Source of the DNA: Mycoplasma haemofelis str. Langford 1
GTDB taxonomy: Bacteria > Bacillota_I > Bacilli_A > Mycoplasmatales > Mycoplasmoidaceae
Length of the DNA: 64,000 nt
Direction of reading: 5' to 3'
Assembly: GCF_000200735.1 (NCBI RefSeq)
Contig: NC_014970.1
Location: 682,001 to 746,000, forward strand
Within the stretch, counting starts at the first letter, position 1, and each line of letters begins with the position of its first letter. The position numbers were made by a program, and so were the translations under genes. Under the pieces are notes generated by a model that saw only the letters and a program-made list of their open reading frames with translations, was not told the origin of the DNA and made no database searches. This document shows, in pieces, positions 41,263 through 51,294 of this stretch.

Positions 41263-41280
41263 ACGAAAAAGTCGAAAAAC
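41263..41280 (+). promoter_or_regulatory. Family J upstream element, copy 3
   Basis: ACGAAAAAGTCGAAAAAC ends 23 bp before the ATG at 41304, one substitution from copies 1 and 2. It starts 6 bp after the stop of the preceding A gene, which implies an independent start of transcription for the next J-A pair. Confidence 0.65.
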
Positions 41281-41303
41281 AGATCTACAAGCCTCTCTTC
41301 TCT

Positions 41304-41732
41304 ATGTCAGTTAAGAGGGCATTGTTTGGAGTAAGTGGCATAACGGTAACGTCTATTGGAGTTTGATTGTTAACGGGTAAGGAGAGGGAAAGTAATCATT
41401 ACAAGACTAAAGTTACACGATTCCGAAATATAGCTCAGGAAGTGAATGTTTCTCTTTCTACTCAGAATCTCACATTAAGAGATCCGGAACATGGATTTTG
41501 AACCCAAAGATTCCAACTCTATAATTCTCAAAACTGAAATAAGGATGATTTAGATGTGATCCCAGAAGAGGCTCGTGTCAGCGAAGAAGGAATGAAGGAC
41601 TTCCGTTTCGAAAAAATAGAGGCAAATAAAGAAGATATTAAAGAGGGTGGTTCTCTACTTTCGGAACTTAGTGGAGATCTTTCGAGAGATGAAAAGTTCT
41701 GAGATCACTGTTTAGACTCCTTGAATTCCTAG
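41304..41732 (+). CDS. Family J small membrane-anchored protein
   Basis: Encodes 142 aa: anchor MSVKRALFGVSGITVTSIGV, then TRFRNIAQEVN, RDPEHGFWTQRF, EARVSEEGMKDFRFEKIEAN, KFWDHCLDSLNS. The Cys of DFCF is Arg here, so only the C-terminal Cys remains; this differs from the other J copies and argues against a required disulfide. Two bases precede the A gene at 41735. Confidence 0.84.
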
Positions 41733-41734
41733 GT

Positions 41735-42442
41735 ATGGCCACATCCACTGCTAAGCTGCTAAAGATAGGAGGGCCAGTATTAACAGGGATAGGGGGAGTT
41801 ATAGCTACCTCTTCTCTGGTATCCAAGAGTGCAGAGGAAAAGCCTGAGGATAAGATAAAGACCAAGTCTCTCCATGATGAGGATCCACTTATAGAAGAGT
41901 GGGAAGATCGTAACGAAAGCGAGCAAGAGGATTCGCAGGATCAATCTGCAGATAGTGCTGCAAGTTCTCAAACGGATGAAAGTAAAGAGCAACAAGATCA
42001 GGCAGAATGGGATCAGAAAGACGGTGATGAGGGAGATAGTGGAGAGTCATCCGGATCTGACGGCGCAACCGGAGAAAAGGAACCACCGTCTGGGGATGCT
42101 GAATCTACTGGACAGGATAATGATCAATCTGGTGTAGAGGGAGCTTCCCCACAAGCAAACGGAACTGAAACACAAGAAGCTGGGGAAGAAGCGGGTGGAT
42201 CGCCACAAGAGAAAGGTGAGGATGGTGAAGGGGAACCTGATTCTGGTTCAGATGAAGAAAGTGGATCTTCTTTAGGAACTCAAGAAGGATCTACTGATGC
42301 TGAAAATGTAAACGCTGATGGTACAGCTTACGGGACTAAAGATATGGCTATGACTTCTCAGGAATTGGAAAGAACTAAAACAACCTTAAATACCTTGAAG
42401 GATTTACAGAGTCAACTTGGTCAATTAATAACGGGGAACTAA
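41735..42442 (+). CDS. Family A acidic surface-type protein
   Basis: Encodes 235 aa. Anchor MATSTAKLLKIGGPVLTGIG; acidic Gln/Asp/Gly-rich middle; tail AENVNADGTAYGTKDMAMTSQE, then a Leu-spaced helix (TLNTLKDLQSQLGQL). It directly follows a J gene (2 bp), as does the gene at 40544. The 3' end overlaps the convergent B gene by 4 bp. Function unknown. Confidence 0.86.
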   Translation: MATSTAKLLKIGGPVLTGIGGVIATSSLVSKSAEEKPEDKIKTKSLHDEDPLIEEWEDRNESEQEDSQDQSADSAASSQTDESKEQQDQAEWDQKDGDEGDSGESSGSDGATGEKEPPSGDAESTGQDNDQSGVEGASPQANGTETQEAGEEAGGSPQEKGEDGEGEPDSGSDEESGSSLGTQEGSTDAENVNADGTAYGTKDMAMTSQELERTKTTLNTLKDLQSQLGQLITGN

Positions 42443-43305
42443 TTAAAGCAACGATCTCTTGTCTTTTGATGGGAATCAGATAACTCCTTGACTACTTCCT
42501 TATCGCATCAAGCCTTCAATTGCGATCCTCCTTTATCGGAAGGAGAAGAGGCATTCAAAGTCTCTGTATTTTTAATATCGTTAAATAGAGAATTATCGCC
42601 GGTTTTAATAGAATCAAACTTACTTTCCCAACCAGACTCTCCTACAAACCTACTTCCAAGATTCTCATAGAAGATCTTGGTGCTAGAAGGAGTCTGTAAA
42701 CAATACTTCTCATAATCTGCGACTCCTCCCGAATCGGGAGATTGGATCTTAAGATCATCACAGAACTTCTTCACCTTATCTTTGACAGTATCGGCTTGCG
42801 ATTCCTTGGTAAGAGAAGTATCTGAGTTAGCTTTCTTTACCTTCTCTATAAAAGCATCATCTCCTTTATGGATAGTAAACAAGTTCTTTCAATCCCTATC
42901 TTCAAAAGCTATCTCTCTATCTGAGAATAAGACTTTAGCTTCAATCGTCTTAAAGTTAGGGGTAGTGCAATACTTCCTAGCCTTATCTAAAGAGGCGTTA
43001 TAGTCTTCAGAATCAACAGATACCTTCATAACTCCTTCGCATGCAGACATAACTTTAGATCCTGCCTCCTTATCTGACTTCCCACTCTCTACTCCAACAA
43101 AACTCATAAACTCACTATCTCCATTATGAGTTAAGAATACCGATCTTCAAGCCTTGGAAGAAGAACCAACAAGGGTCAACCCTTCTGAGATCAGTTTAGA
43201 TTTAACGTCCTTAGGCCTGCTAACATATCAAGCCCCTGCCGAAGCAGTTCCTAACGCTCCCGCTACTCCCAATCCAGCTACTGCTTTAGTAGTTAAGGCA
43301 TTCAT
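42439..43305 (-). CDS. Family B protein, RPKDVKSKL subtype
   Basis: Encodes 288 aa, paralog of the gene at 24901. Anchor MNALTTKAVAGLGVAGALG, RPKDVKSKLISEGLTLVGSSS, AWRSVFLTHNGDSEFMSF, ARKYCTTPNFKTIEAKVLF, KKFCDDLKIQSPDS, EKYCLQTPSSTKIFY, LKAWCDKEV, terminal DRCFN. Like its paralog it lies leftward and alone between rightward A and J genes, so this A-B block was probably duplicated. Function unknown. Confidence 0.85.
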
Positions 43306-43353
43306 ATCTATTGAAAAGTATATGAAACTCCTATGGATGGGGAGCTTTTAATT

Positions 43354-43371
43354 ACGAAAAAGAAGAAAAAC
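43354..43371 (+). promoter_or_regulatory. Family J upstream element, copy 4
   Basis: ACGAAAAAGAAGAAAAAC ends 22 bp before the ATG at 43394. The second half-site has lost its C (AAGAAAAA). It lies in the divergent region between the B gene start at 43305 and the J gene. Confidence 0.6.
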
Positions 43372-43393
43372 AGATCTACATGCTTCACCCTCT

Positions 43394-43828
43394 ATGTCCG
43401 TTAAGAAAGTGATGTTTGGAATAAGTGGAATAACGGCAACATCTATTGGGGCTTGATTTCTAACTAGTGGGGAAAGAGAAAGCAATCATTACAAGACCAA
43501 GATGGACTCATTTCGGAAAACAGCCCAAAAGGTAAATGAATTACTCTCTGGACAAAGTGCCCAGTTACGAGATCCTGAACATAGTTTCTGAACTTGAAGC
43601 TACAATGATCATCGATCCAAGAATTGGTCGGAAGATGAAAATATAAAAACCATGCCGGAAGAAGCTCGACAAAGCAAAGAGGGAATGAGGGACTTCTGCT
43701 TTAAGCAGGCGGAAGACAATATGAAGGATCTGGAAGGAAATAGTGATGTTATTAATTCTCTAAGTTCTGACAGCTTTGAGTCGGGAAAAGAATTTTGAGG
43801 TTACTGCTTGGATTCAACTGGATCATAA
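43394..43828 (+). CDS. Family J small membrane-anchored protein
   Basis: Encodes 144 aa: anchor MSVKKVMFGISGITATSIGA, then DSFRKTAQKVNELL, RDPEHSFWTWSYND, EARQSKEGMRDFCFKQAEDN, LSSDSFESGKEFWGYCLDS. It is closest to the copy at 40093. It is followed 47 bp later by the short A variant at 43876. Function unknown. Confidence 0.85.
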
Positions 43829-43875
43829 AAATACATTAACTCTGTTATTAAGTTATTAGTCTCTCAGATCCTATT

Positions 43876-44205
43876 ATGCCAATTGCATCTGTTAAGCTGT
43901 TAAAGATAGGTGGCTCTATATTAGCGGGAACGGGGGGATCTGCAGCTGTCTATTATGTAGTATCTAGGAATTCAGGAGGAAAGGGAGAAGAGCAAGTAAA
44001 GACTGCTTCCGCTAAAGATCAAGAAGTTAGCGAACAGCCACAACAAGAAAGTGAAACTAGGACAGAGCAGTCAGCGGAACAAACACAAAGTACTGTCGAA
44101 ACTGTAAACAGTCCTAAAGCGGAGGCTACTCCTGCCCCAAAGGAACAGAAGAAAGCAAGTAGATCTTCTTCATCTGGCGGATGATTTTCGTGATGGTGAG
44201 GTTAA
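43876..44205 (+). CDS. Short family A variant lacking the conserved tail
   Basis: Encodes 109 aa, less than half the usual A length. The anchor is a variant (MPIASVKLLKIGGSILAGTGG, then an AVYYVVSRN stretch). The middle is Gln/Glu/Thr-rich but short, the GTAYGT/AMT tail is missing, and the protein ends RSSSSGGWFSWWWG, in which three of four Trp are TGA-encoded. This Trp-rich end could insert into membrane or be a chance read-through of an eroded 3' end. It occupies the A position after a J gene. Confidence 0.72.
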
Positions 44206-45093
44206 TTAATTTGCACTCGTACTCACACATCTAAATCTAAACTTCGGATAATCTTCAAATACTCCATCATCAGAAAATTCCTTATTCTCCATAGTTGTAC
44301 ATCAAGTCTTTAAGGATTCTTCGTTCGTTTTATCTCCAGTAACACTCGAATCATTTTTATAAGAATCTAAATCCTTTATCTTATTGTGCTTATCGCTTAA
44401 TTCTCTACTCTTGCTACTATCAGTAAGCAAAGTCTCCTTATTAAGCTGTATTAATTCTTTAATTGTCTTAAACTTCTTAGGCGAACAGAATATCTCCACA
44501 TTAGATATCAAACTATCTGTTGGTTTTTGAAGTAAAGAGCGATCACACCAAGACTTTAACTTCTCATAAGCATCCTTTAAATTCTCCTTAGGAGCATCTC
44601 CTTCTTTCTCTGGGGCAGGAGTGGAATATCCTATTAGATCTTTAAAGCCCTCAATATGCTTCCTAAATAGAAATGAAACCTTATATTGCTTCTCGGCCTC
44701 GGAGGAATCGGACTTTATTAGTGCATCTATGCTCCCCGACTTCTGAATAATACTTCCTTTTACTGTCCTAGGATTATCAACACACAACTTGGAAGCACTA
44801 TCCTTAAGATCATCGAAGTTAGTGTAACCATACCTAGAATAACATCAATCTCTAATCTTAGAGATAGGAAGGTTATCGTCCTTTAATTCTGGAATCTTAC
44901 TTAAGAGATCCTTATTCTCCTCCAATATGGACTTCCAAGTATTGTCATGAGAATAGCTGGCTAATTTAAATCCTTGTCATTCTAAATACTGCTTTAGATT
45001 CTTGGGATGTAAAGTAGAAAAACCATATCATCCACCAGTTCCAATAGCTCCCAATCCCAAAGGAGCAATAATGTGGAGAGCTCTTACTCCCAT
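44206..45093 (-). CDS. Family G membrane-anchored protein
   Basis: Encodes 295 aa: anchor MGVRALHIIAPLGLGAIGTG, then HPKNLKQYLEWQGFKLAS, LCVDNPRTVKGSIIQKSGS, YKVSFLFRKHIEGFKDLIGYSTP, KSWCDRSL, IFCSPKKFKTIKELIQ, LKTWCTTMENKEFSDDGVFE, YPKFRFRCVSTSAN. It is the last gene of the third leftward array. Its stop TAA begins immediately after the stop of the convergent A variant. Function unknown. Confidence 0.85.
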
Positions 45094-45095
45094 TA

Positions 45096-45932
45096 CTAAG
45101 AATCAACTACCTCAGAACCCTTAGTACATCTCGCCTTTACTTTTTTCAAGATATCATCAAATACCTTCATTTCATCGTGGAAGTTCTTCTTAAGATTCTC
45201 TTCACATCATGTCTTTAAAGCATTTTCGCCAATTTCCTGAATGTCCTGCTTATAAGATGCAAAGCCCTTTATCCTCTCTCACATCCCTTTCAACCCTTGA
45301 GTATCTCCAGTTAAGTATTTAAGGCCAAAAGTATCCAGATAATCCTTAACGGTAGAAAAGCTCTTCGGCTTACAAAACAATTTGAAGTTTTCGAATAGAG
45401 AGGTCTCGGGCTTTGCTTTAAGGGTGGAATTACATCACTCTTTATACTTGATGACGGCGGGCTCAAAGCCTTCCTCCTCTTCGGGAGTATGACCAATTAA
45501 GGATAGGAAATCAGAATTGTGCTTTCTGAATACATAGGCAGTCTTATATTTCTCAGCACTTGAGGATTCTTGAAAGAATATATCTACCGAAATTCCATCT
45601 CTCACTAACTTAGCCTCAACAGTCCCCACATTATCCACACATAACTTTGTGGCTTTATCTATATGAGAAGAGAAATCGGAAAGCGGGAGATGATTTGCAC
45701 ATCAAGACTTTAACTTTTCTAAATCACTCTCCGACTGTACTTCAATAGACTTAGCTAATTCTCCGTGTTCTTTGATAACAGCCTTTCAAGAGTTATCCGA
45801 AGAAGCCAGTTGAAATCCTTGCCATTCCAAATATTCCTTTAAATCCTTGGGTTGTAAGGAGTGGAAGCCATATCAACCCGCTGCACAAACTCCCCCACAT
45901 GCAGGGAAAATCATCATTGAAAGGGATTTCAT
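45096..45932 (-). CDS. Family G protein, HSDFLSLIGH subtype
   Basis: Encodes 278 aa: anchor MKSLSMMIFPACGGVCAAGW with two Cys, HSLQPKDLKEYLEWQGFQLAS, LCVDNVGTVEAKLVRDGISV, YKTAYVFRKHNSDFLSLIGHTP, KEWCNSTLKAKP, LFCKPKSFSTVKDYL, LKTWCEENLKKNFHDE, KARCTKGSEVVDS. Its only paralog is at 54447, in the equivalent array position. The Cys in the anchor is conserved in both, so lipidation is possible though no classical lipobox is present. Confidence 0.85.
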
Positions 45933-45938
45933 ATGAAT

Positions 45939-46799
45939 CTAAGAAGCCTTTAAACATCTAAATCTAAACTTAGGATAGACGTCTGTGAATGTGCCTTCTT
46001 CATAAAAATTCTTACTCTTGTGAGTCTCACATCACTGTTTCAAATCCTCTTCTGTGGATTGAGTAGAAGTCTTACTATCGTCCTTTGTTCAAGAGTCCTT
46101 ATCCTTGATTTCGTTATATTTACTAGTTAACTCAGAAGAATTCTTCCCATCAGTAAGAAGCAAGTTCTCTTCGCCTTGCTTCTTTATTAACTCTTCAATA
46201 GTCTTAAATCCTTTGGGAGAACAAAGTGCTTTCACATTAGAAACTAACGAATCATCTGGCTTAGATTCCAGAGACTTCTTACATCACTCTCCCAAAGCCT
46301 TCCCTCCATCTTCTATTCCCTCACTCTTTTCTGGAGGGATGAATCCTATTAGTCGTGGGAGTCCCTCGATGTGCTTTCGAAATATATAGGCTACTTTATA
46401 TTCCTGACTCTTATCGCCCTCAGAGCCCTCGATCAAAGCCTTTATATCTCCACTCTGTTGAATGATCTTAGCTCTTACAGTCTGAGGATTATTAACGCAT
46501 ATCTTGGAAGCATCATCCTTAAAGGATTCATAATTCGCTTCAGATAGATGAGAAGCACATCAATCCTGTATATCCTTCTCCGTTGGAGAATCGTTCTTGA
46601 TGAGAGACTTTACAATCTCTTTATGCTCATCCAAAATGGACTTTCAAACGTGTCCAGAGGCATGAGAGGCCAATTCAAAACCTTGTCACTCTAAATACTG
46701 TTTAAGGTCTTTGGGTCTTAATCCAGAAAACCCATACCAACCACTAACTCCAATAGCACCTAAGCCCGAAAGGGCTATCATAGGGAATAGCTTTGCCAT
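45939..46799 (-). CDS. Family G membrane-anchored protein
   Basis: Encodes 286 aa and is the intact counterpart of the frameshifted gene at 30003. Anchor MAKLFPMIALSGLGAIGVSG, LRPKDLKQYLEWQGFELAS, ICVNNPQTVRAKIIQQSGD, YKVAYIFRKHIEGLPRLIGFIPP, GEWCKKSLESKPDDSLV, LCSPKGFKTIEELIK, LKQWCETHKSKNFYEEGTF, YPKFRFRCLKAS. It follows the I5 gene after 52 bp. Function unknown. Confidence 0.86.
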
Positions 46800-46851
46800 C
46801 TTAAACCACCATCACAACTTAGATTCCTAATTACAGAAATCTAAAACTCGA

Positions 46852-47475
46852 CTATTTCGGTAAAGAAATAAGAGATTCTTCTGTACATCATTTCTTTGCT
46901 TTCTTTAAGTAAGAGTCAAAACTATCATCTCAATGATCCTTCTCTAGAACGATCTTGCATTTCTCCCTCAAAGAACTTCAATTATTAGAGGAAGAATCGG
47001 GAGTTGTAAGAGTCAAAGACTCTATCTGATCTTCCCCTTTCCCGTGAATAACATAAGAAGTAGCTAACTTCTCTCACTTACTCTTGTCTCCAGCTTCATC
47101 CTGCCCATCTGTTTTCAAAGCGTGAATTCCTATATCTAACAATCTCTGTTGAACATTCCTAGGAACCACGCAATATAGCTTTGCCTTCTTGTAATCTGAA
47201 TCAGAAGTCTTATCCTTAGAAAGGAGATCTCTACAAAGGGTCTTTAATTTCGTTTCATCTATAGCTTCAGTTCCGGAAGCTTTCTTGGAATTGTATTTAT
47301 CTGAAGAAGTCTTCCAATGCTCAGTGTGAGAATTAGTTAGCAGTTCAAACTTCTCATCCACCAGCCTAGTTCCAACATTCTCGGCTTTAGAACCTGAAAA
47401 GGCTCCATAACTATACATGCCATAAGCCCCCAATCCTGCTCCAGCAGTTGCAAGAGCTAACTTTAATGGATCCAT
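46852..47475 (-). CDS. Family I5 membrane-anchored protein
   Basis: Encodes 207 aa: anchor MDPLKLALATAGAGLGAYGM, then NVGTRLVDEKFELLTNSHTEHW, LKTLCRDLLSKDKTSDSDYKKAKLYCVVPRNVQQRLLDIGIHALKT, WEKLATSYVI, IESLTLTTP, KAKKWCTEESLISL. Its LLDIGIHALKT segment resembles I1 (copies at 37358 and 48086) rather than other I5 genes, pointing to a patchwork from gene conversion. Function unknown. Confidence 0.86.
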
Positions 47476-48093
47476 CTATTGCTTTGTGCAGAACTCTTGA
47501 TAACCCTTAACCTCTCCTTCAAATATAGAAGAAGAAAGTTTTTGACACTCAGCAAAAACTAATTGCTTTCAATCCTGTGGCTCAGTCTGAGAGCCTTTCT
47601 TATCTGTATGTATCTTCAAGAATTCCCCACTTAAATTAGCATCTGTCTTGCCCTTAAAAGTGTCTCATTTATTATTTAAATCCGAATCTGATGTTATCAA
47701 TTGACTGCTCCCGATTAAATTCGAATAATGCTTAGAACAGAAATTCTTAAAATCGCTGAAGGCCTCTTTATCGTCTACCGATTTTGCATAAATCTCTTTA
47801 CACCCAGCTTTTAAAGAAGCTTTAGCAGTATCTTCGTTACCAGACTTCTTCTCATTCTTAGCCTTAATTAAATTCTGATTCTTGGGGATGGAGGACTGAG
47901 TCTCTAAAGCAGATAATTTGGAAGTTCAAATGGCATCATCCGAATTGAAACTTATTAGTGCTTTGTCGTACTTAGTGCTGAATGTAACTTCGGGAGTCTG
48001 GGAACCGTTATTTAGATGATATAGCCCAGCTGCACCAAGACCCACACCCCCTGCTCCCGCAGCCCCTAAAGAAAGAGGTAAAGCTTTACTCAT
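47476..48093 (-). CDS. Family H1b membrane-anchored protein
   Basis: Encodes 205 aa: anchor MSKALPLSLGAAGAGGVGLG, then EVTFSTKYDKALISFNSDDAIW, LKAGCKEIYAKSVDDKEAFSDFKNFCSKHYSNLIGS, KWDTFKGKTDANLSGEFLKIH, ECQKLSSSIFEGEVKGYQEFCTKQ. The FCSKHY segment and GYQEFCTKQ end define H1b with the gene at 56814. In this array H1, I2, I3 and I4 are missing between I1 and H1b. 8-nt overlap (ATGAGTAA) with the I1 stop. Confidence 0.87.
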
Positions 48094-48709
48094 GTAAGAA
48101 TTTAGAAGAGGCTGAGCATCAGGTAGTTACCTTTTCCAAATAATCATCGTCATATTCCGGATCCCATCTATCCTTAGTAATACGCACACTACACGCAGTT
48201 CTTAATTTCTGCCAATCAACTTGATCAGCTGTCTCAAATCCCTTTAATCTTTGATCCATCTTGACTTCTTGATACTTTCCTGAAAGTTTTTCCCAACTAG
48301 CCTTATCTCCTGCTTCACCCTCTCCAGACATCTTCAAAGTATGAATTCCCAAATCCAATAATCTCTGTTGAATATTTTTAGGTACCGTACACCATAACTT
48401 AGCTTTCTCATAAAGAGAGGCTTCATTTGACGAAATAGCACTACTGCATTTCCGCTTAAGAAGCGGTTTCGTTACAATTCCGGCGAGATCTGAAAACTTC
48501 TTATCCGAAGGAATATTGGGATCGTTGTACTTGCTGAGAACTGTATTCCAATTGACATCAGAACTCTCCATGACTGAATGATTCTCCATACGCAATCTAC
48601 TTCTTAAAGTTGATTCTGAAGTCTTAGAAATGGAATTGTGGATTAAATAAGCTCCACCACTTGCCATTCCTAAAGCTACTGCTCCAGAAAGTGCATGAAC
48701 ACGATTCAC
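48086..48709 (-). CDS. Family I1 membrane-anchored protein, GTG start
   Basis: Encodes 207 aa from GTG, which overlaps the upstream TAG (TAGTG). N-terminus MNRVHALSGAVALGMASGGA, then YLIHNSISKTSESTLRSRL, LKRKCSSAISSNEASLYEKAKLWCTVPKNIQQRLLDLGIHTLKM, DQVDWQKLRTACSV, KDRWDPEYDDDYLEKVTTWCSASS. A TGA in the last WC is Trp. Function unknown. Confidence 0.86.
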
Positions 48710-49311
48710 TACTTAGAGCAGAACTCCATAAAGTTAGAAATCTCCCCCTCAAATATCTCTGTGGACAACTTCGTACATTCAGAAAACACAGCTTTCTGTC
48801 ATGAGGTATCTGATGACGCTTCGGCGGGTTTGCCTATATTCTTAAATCCCTTTTGTAATTGATCCGCCCCCTTATTCTTAAAGGCCTCTTTCTTATTGGC
48901 TAAATCAGCATCTGATGCAACTAGAGTCTTATTGCTCCCAAGCTTGTCTCCATTATTAAAAGAGCAATAATTCCTAAAATCATCCAGAAAGCCACTGTCT
49001 ATAGGTTTGTCATGAATATCGGCACATCCCTTCTTTAAAGCAGTCTTAGCATCTTCTGCTTTGCCGGCTTTCTTGTGTGTCTTGGCAGAAATTAAATCTG
49101 GATGCTTAGGCGATGAAGAATCATTACCTAAAGCTTCCAACTTCTTCCCTAATGCAGCATCATCGCTTAGGAATCCTTTAACAGCTAAAGAATACTTAGT
49201 CTTAAAGCTCTCCTTAGGCTCTTGGGAGAGCTTCCTAAAACCTAAATAGCCAGCACCAGAAACTCCTGCTAGCCCAGCAAAGCCCAATCCTAGCTTGGGA
49301 ATAAGAGACAT
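48709..49311 (-). CDS. Family H2 membrane-anchored protein
   Basis: Encodes 200 aa: anchor MSLIPKLGLGFAGLAGVSGA, then PKESFKTKYSLAVKGFL, LKKGCADIHDKPIDSGFLDDFRNYCSFNNGDKLGSNKT, LQKGFKNIGKP, ECTKLSTEIFEGEISNFMEFCSK. The ATG overlaps the H3 stop by one base. Function unknown. Confidence 0.87.
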
Positions 49312-49958
49312 TAACTACCTTTACAATAAAGTTCTTGATTCTTGAATTCCGCAGAATCTGAACCCATAAAAATCTCCACCTTTACCCCATCACACCAACC
49401 CTTCAACGAATCCCTATTAGCTTTCTCAAAAGAATCCTTACTCTGTATTGAACTCTTAAGGGTTACTAAGACCTCAACCAAACTTCCTTTTGTGTTAATG
49501 TCATGACTTTTTAAGGCTTTTAGAGAAGCATCTCATTTTGAAGAACTATCAGTGCTCTCTGAATTTCAAGTCTGATTAGGACTTGCATCTAAATTCGTTT
49601 TAGAGCAATAGCTTTTGAAGTCATTCTTGTATTCCGAGTCCTCAAAAGGAGACTCATAAATCGCTTTACAGCCCTCCTTCAACAACCTCTTAGCCTCTTG
49701 TTCGTTTTCTGGGGGTTGCTTAGTGGCCTCCGTGTAGGCTCGAATTAACTTGGGATGTTTAGGTTTGGTAGCCTTTAATGATGTGTACTTCCTTCCCCAA
49801 ATGTCATCATCTTTGGCAGTATCTAAAATGGCGTGCTTATACTTATCGGAGAAGGTAACTTTCTTAGACTCTCAAGGCTTAGTCGCCAATAAGCCTCCCA
49901 CACCAACTCCTCCGGCACCCAATCCCCCAAGGGATAACATCAAAGACTTACTAGCCAT
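49311..49958 (-). CDS. Family H3 membrane-anchored protein
   Basis: Encodes 215 aa: anchor MASKSLMLSLGGLGAGGVGV, then TKPWESKKVTFSDKYKHAILDTAK, LLKEGCKAIYESPFEDSEYKNDFKSYCSKTN, KWDASLKALKSHD, LKGWCDGVKVEIFMGSDSAEFKNQELYCKGS. The first eight bases ATGGCTAG contain the stop of the upstream H4 gene. It serves as the intact reference for the frameshifted H3 gene at 61109. Function unknown. Confidence 0.87.
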
Positions 49959-50562
49959 CTATACAATAAGACTTAATTCCACTTGTAAAGGGATCATTAT
50001 CTCCTAAAAAGAGTTCAGATTTCTGCCCATCACACCACTGCTTCAATTCATCTCTTTGGGCTTTATCAGGGGAATCTGTAACCTTCCCAGCTAATGTCTT
50101 TAAAGCTTGTAGAGTCTCCTGATCCTTCTTGCTCTTAAGAGCCTTTAATTTATCGTTTCACTTAGAAGGAGATACAGAATCCTCCGTCCCAACTGCAATT
50201 CAACTACCTCCGATTGCATCTTCATTATTCTTGGAACAATACTTCTTAAAGTCATCTAAATACTTGTCATCCTTAACGGAGGATTCATAGATCTCACGAC
50301 ATCCATTCTTGTGATGAGATTTCCTAGTGGATTCATCGCCCACGCTTCCCGTTGCTTTCCTTAATGTTTCATGAGTGGGATTGGCATTTTCAAGAGATTT
50401 AAACTTTTTATCCCATAAAGCTGAATCCCCATCTTTTAGAATGGCAAAGCTATATTTCTCTTTGTAGGGATCTGTCACCTTAGGTCTGGAAAGAGCCCAA
50501 CCTCCAAGACCTAATCCTCCTGCTCCAGCAGCCCTCAAAGAGATGGGTATCGCTTTATTCAT
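49951..50562 (-). CDS. Family H4 membrane-anchored protein
   Basis: Encodes 203 aa: anchor MNKAIPISLRAAGAGGLGLG, then WALSRPKVTDPYKEKYSFAILKDGD, SHHKNGCREIYESSVKDDKYLDDFKKYCSKNNEDAIGGSW, a Lys-rich stretch (LKALKSKKDQETLQALK), LKQWCDGQKSELFLGDNDPF and terminal KSYCIDG. Only one paralog (61770), at the same array position. Function unknown. Confidence 0.86.
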
Positions 50563-51221
50563 TAGTTGTTAGTACAAAACTTCTTAACCGATTCAAAGTC
50601 CGATCTCTCATGACCCGAATAAATCTCTTCTCCAATGGAATCACACCAATCTTTCAACTCCTTCCTATGCTCCTCTGAGAAATGATTGGGAGCTTTTGTC
50701 TTCTCTATCTTGGAATAAAGAGAGATAAGTCCCGTCACTAAGTCCTTCTTATTGCTGCCCTGCAATGACTTCAACTTCGTATCTCACTCATTAGAAGGCT
50801 TTCCCTTAGCTTTCGCCTTAATATCTGTAGTTATCCACCCCGTTCCCAGAACATCCTTATTACTCTTGGAACAGTAATTGCGGAAATCTAGAAAGTAAGG
50901 GGTGGCGATAATGGCTGAGCTGTAAATGTCATGACAACCTTCTCCGTGAAGCTTTTGAGCCTCATCTATATAACTAGCTTTCTCTATAGATTTCTTAAGT
51001 AGCTCGTGAGTGGGCTTTTCTTTCTTCATGGCAAGTCACTTTTCTTGCCAAAGAGATTTATCCTTCTCCGGATCTAATAAAGCCTTCCTATATTTATCTC
51101 TAAAGACAACATTTACTATGGCAGAGATGCCCTTATTATCTCGTTTGGGAGAAATGTAATAGGAGCATGCGGCTCCTCCAACTCCAGTTAATGCGATGGT
51201 CGCTGGCGTTAAATTAGACAT
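50562..51221 (-). CDS. Family H5 membrane-anchored protein
   Basis: Encodes 219 aa. The ATG at 51221 is preferred over an in-frame TTG four codons upstream because the paralog at 63043 starts at the same MSNLTP. Anchor MSNLTPATIALTGVGGAACS, then VVFRDKYRKALLDPEKDKSLWQ, LHGEGCHDIYSSAIIATPYFLDFRNYCSKSNKDVL, LKDWCDSIGEEIYSGHERSDF and terminal KKFCTNN. First gene of the third leftward array. Function unknown. Confidence 0.86.
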
Positions 51222-51294
51222 ATGATTTCTCAAAATAATCAGACTTCAAGGGTAAAGAAATTAATTTAAGAATCTAAAGTAATAGCATCCTGAC

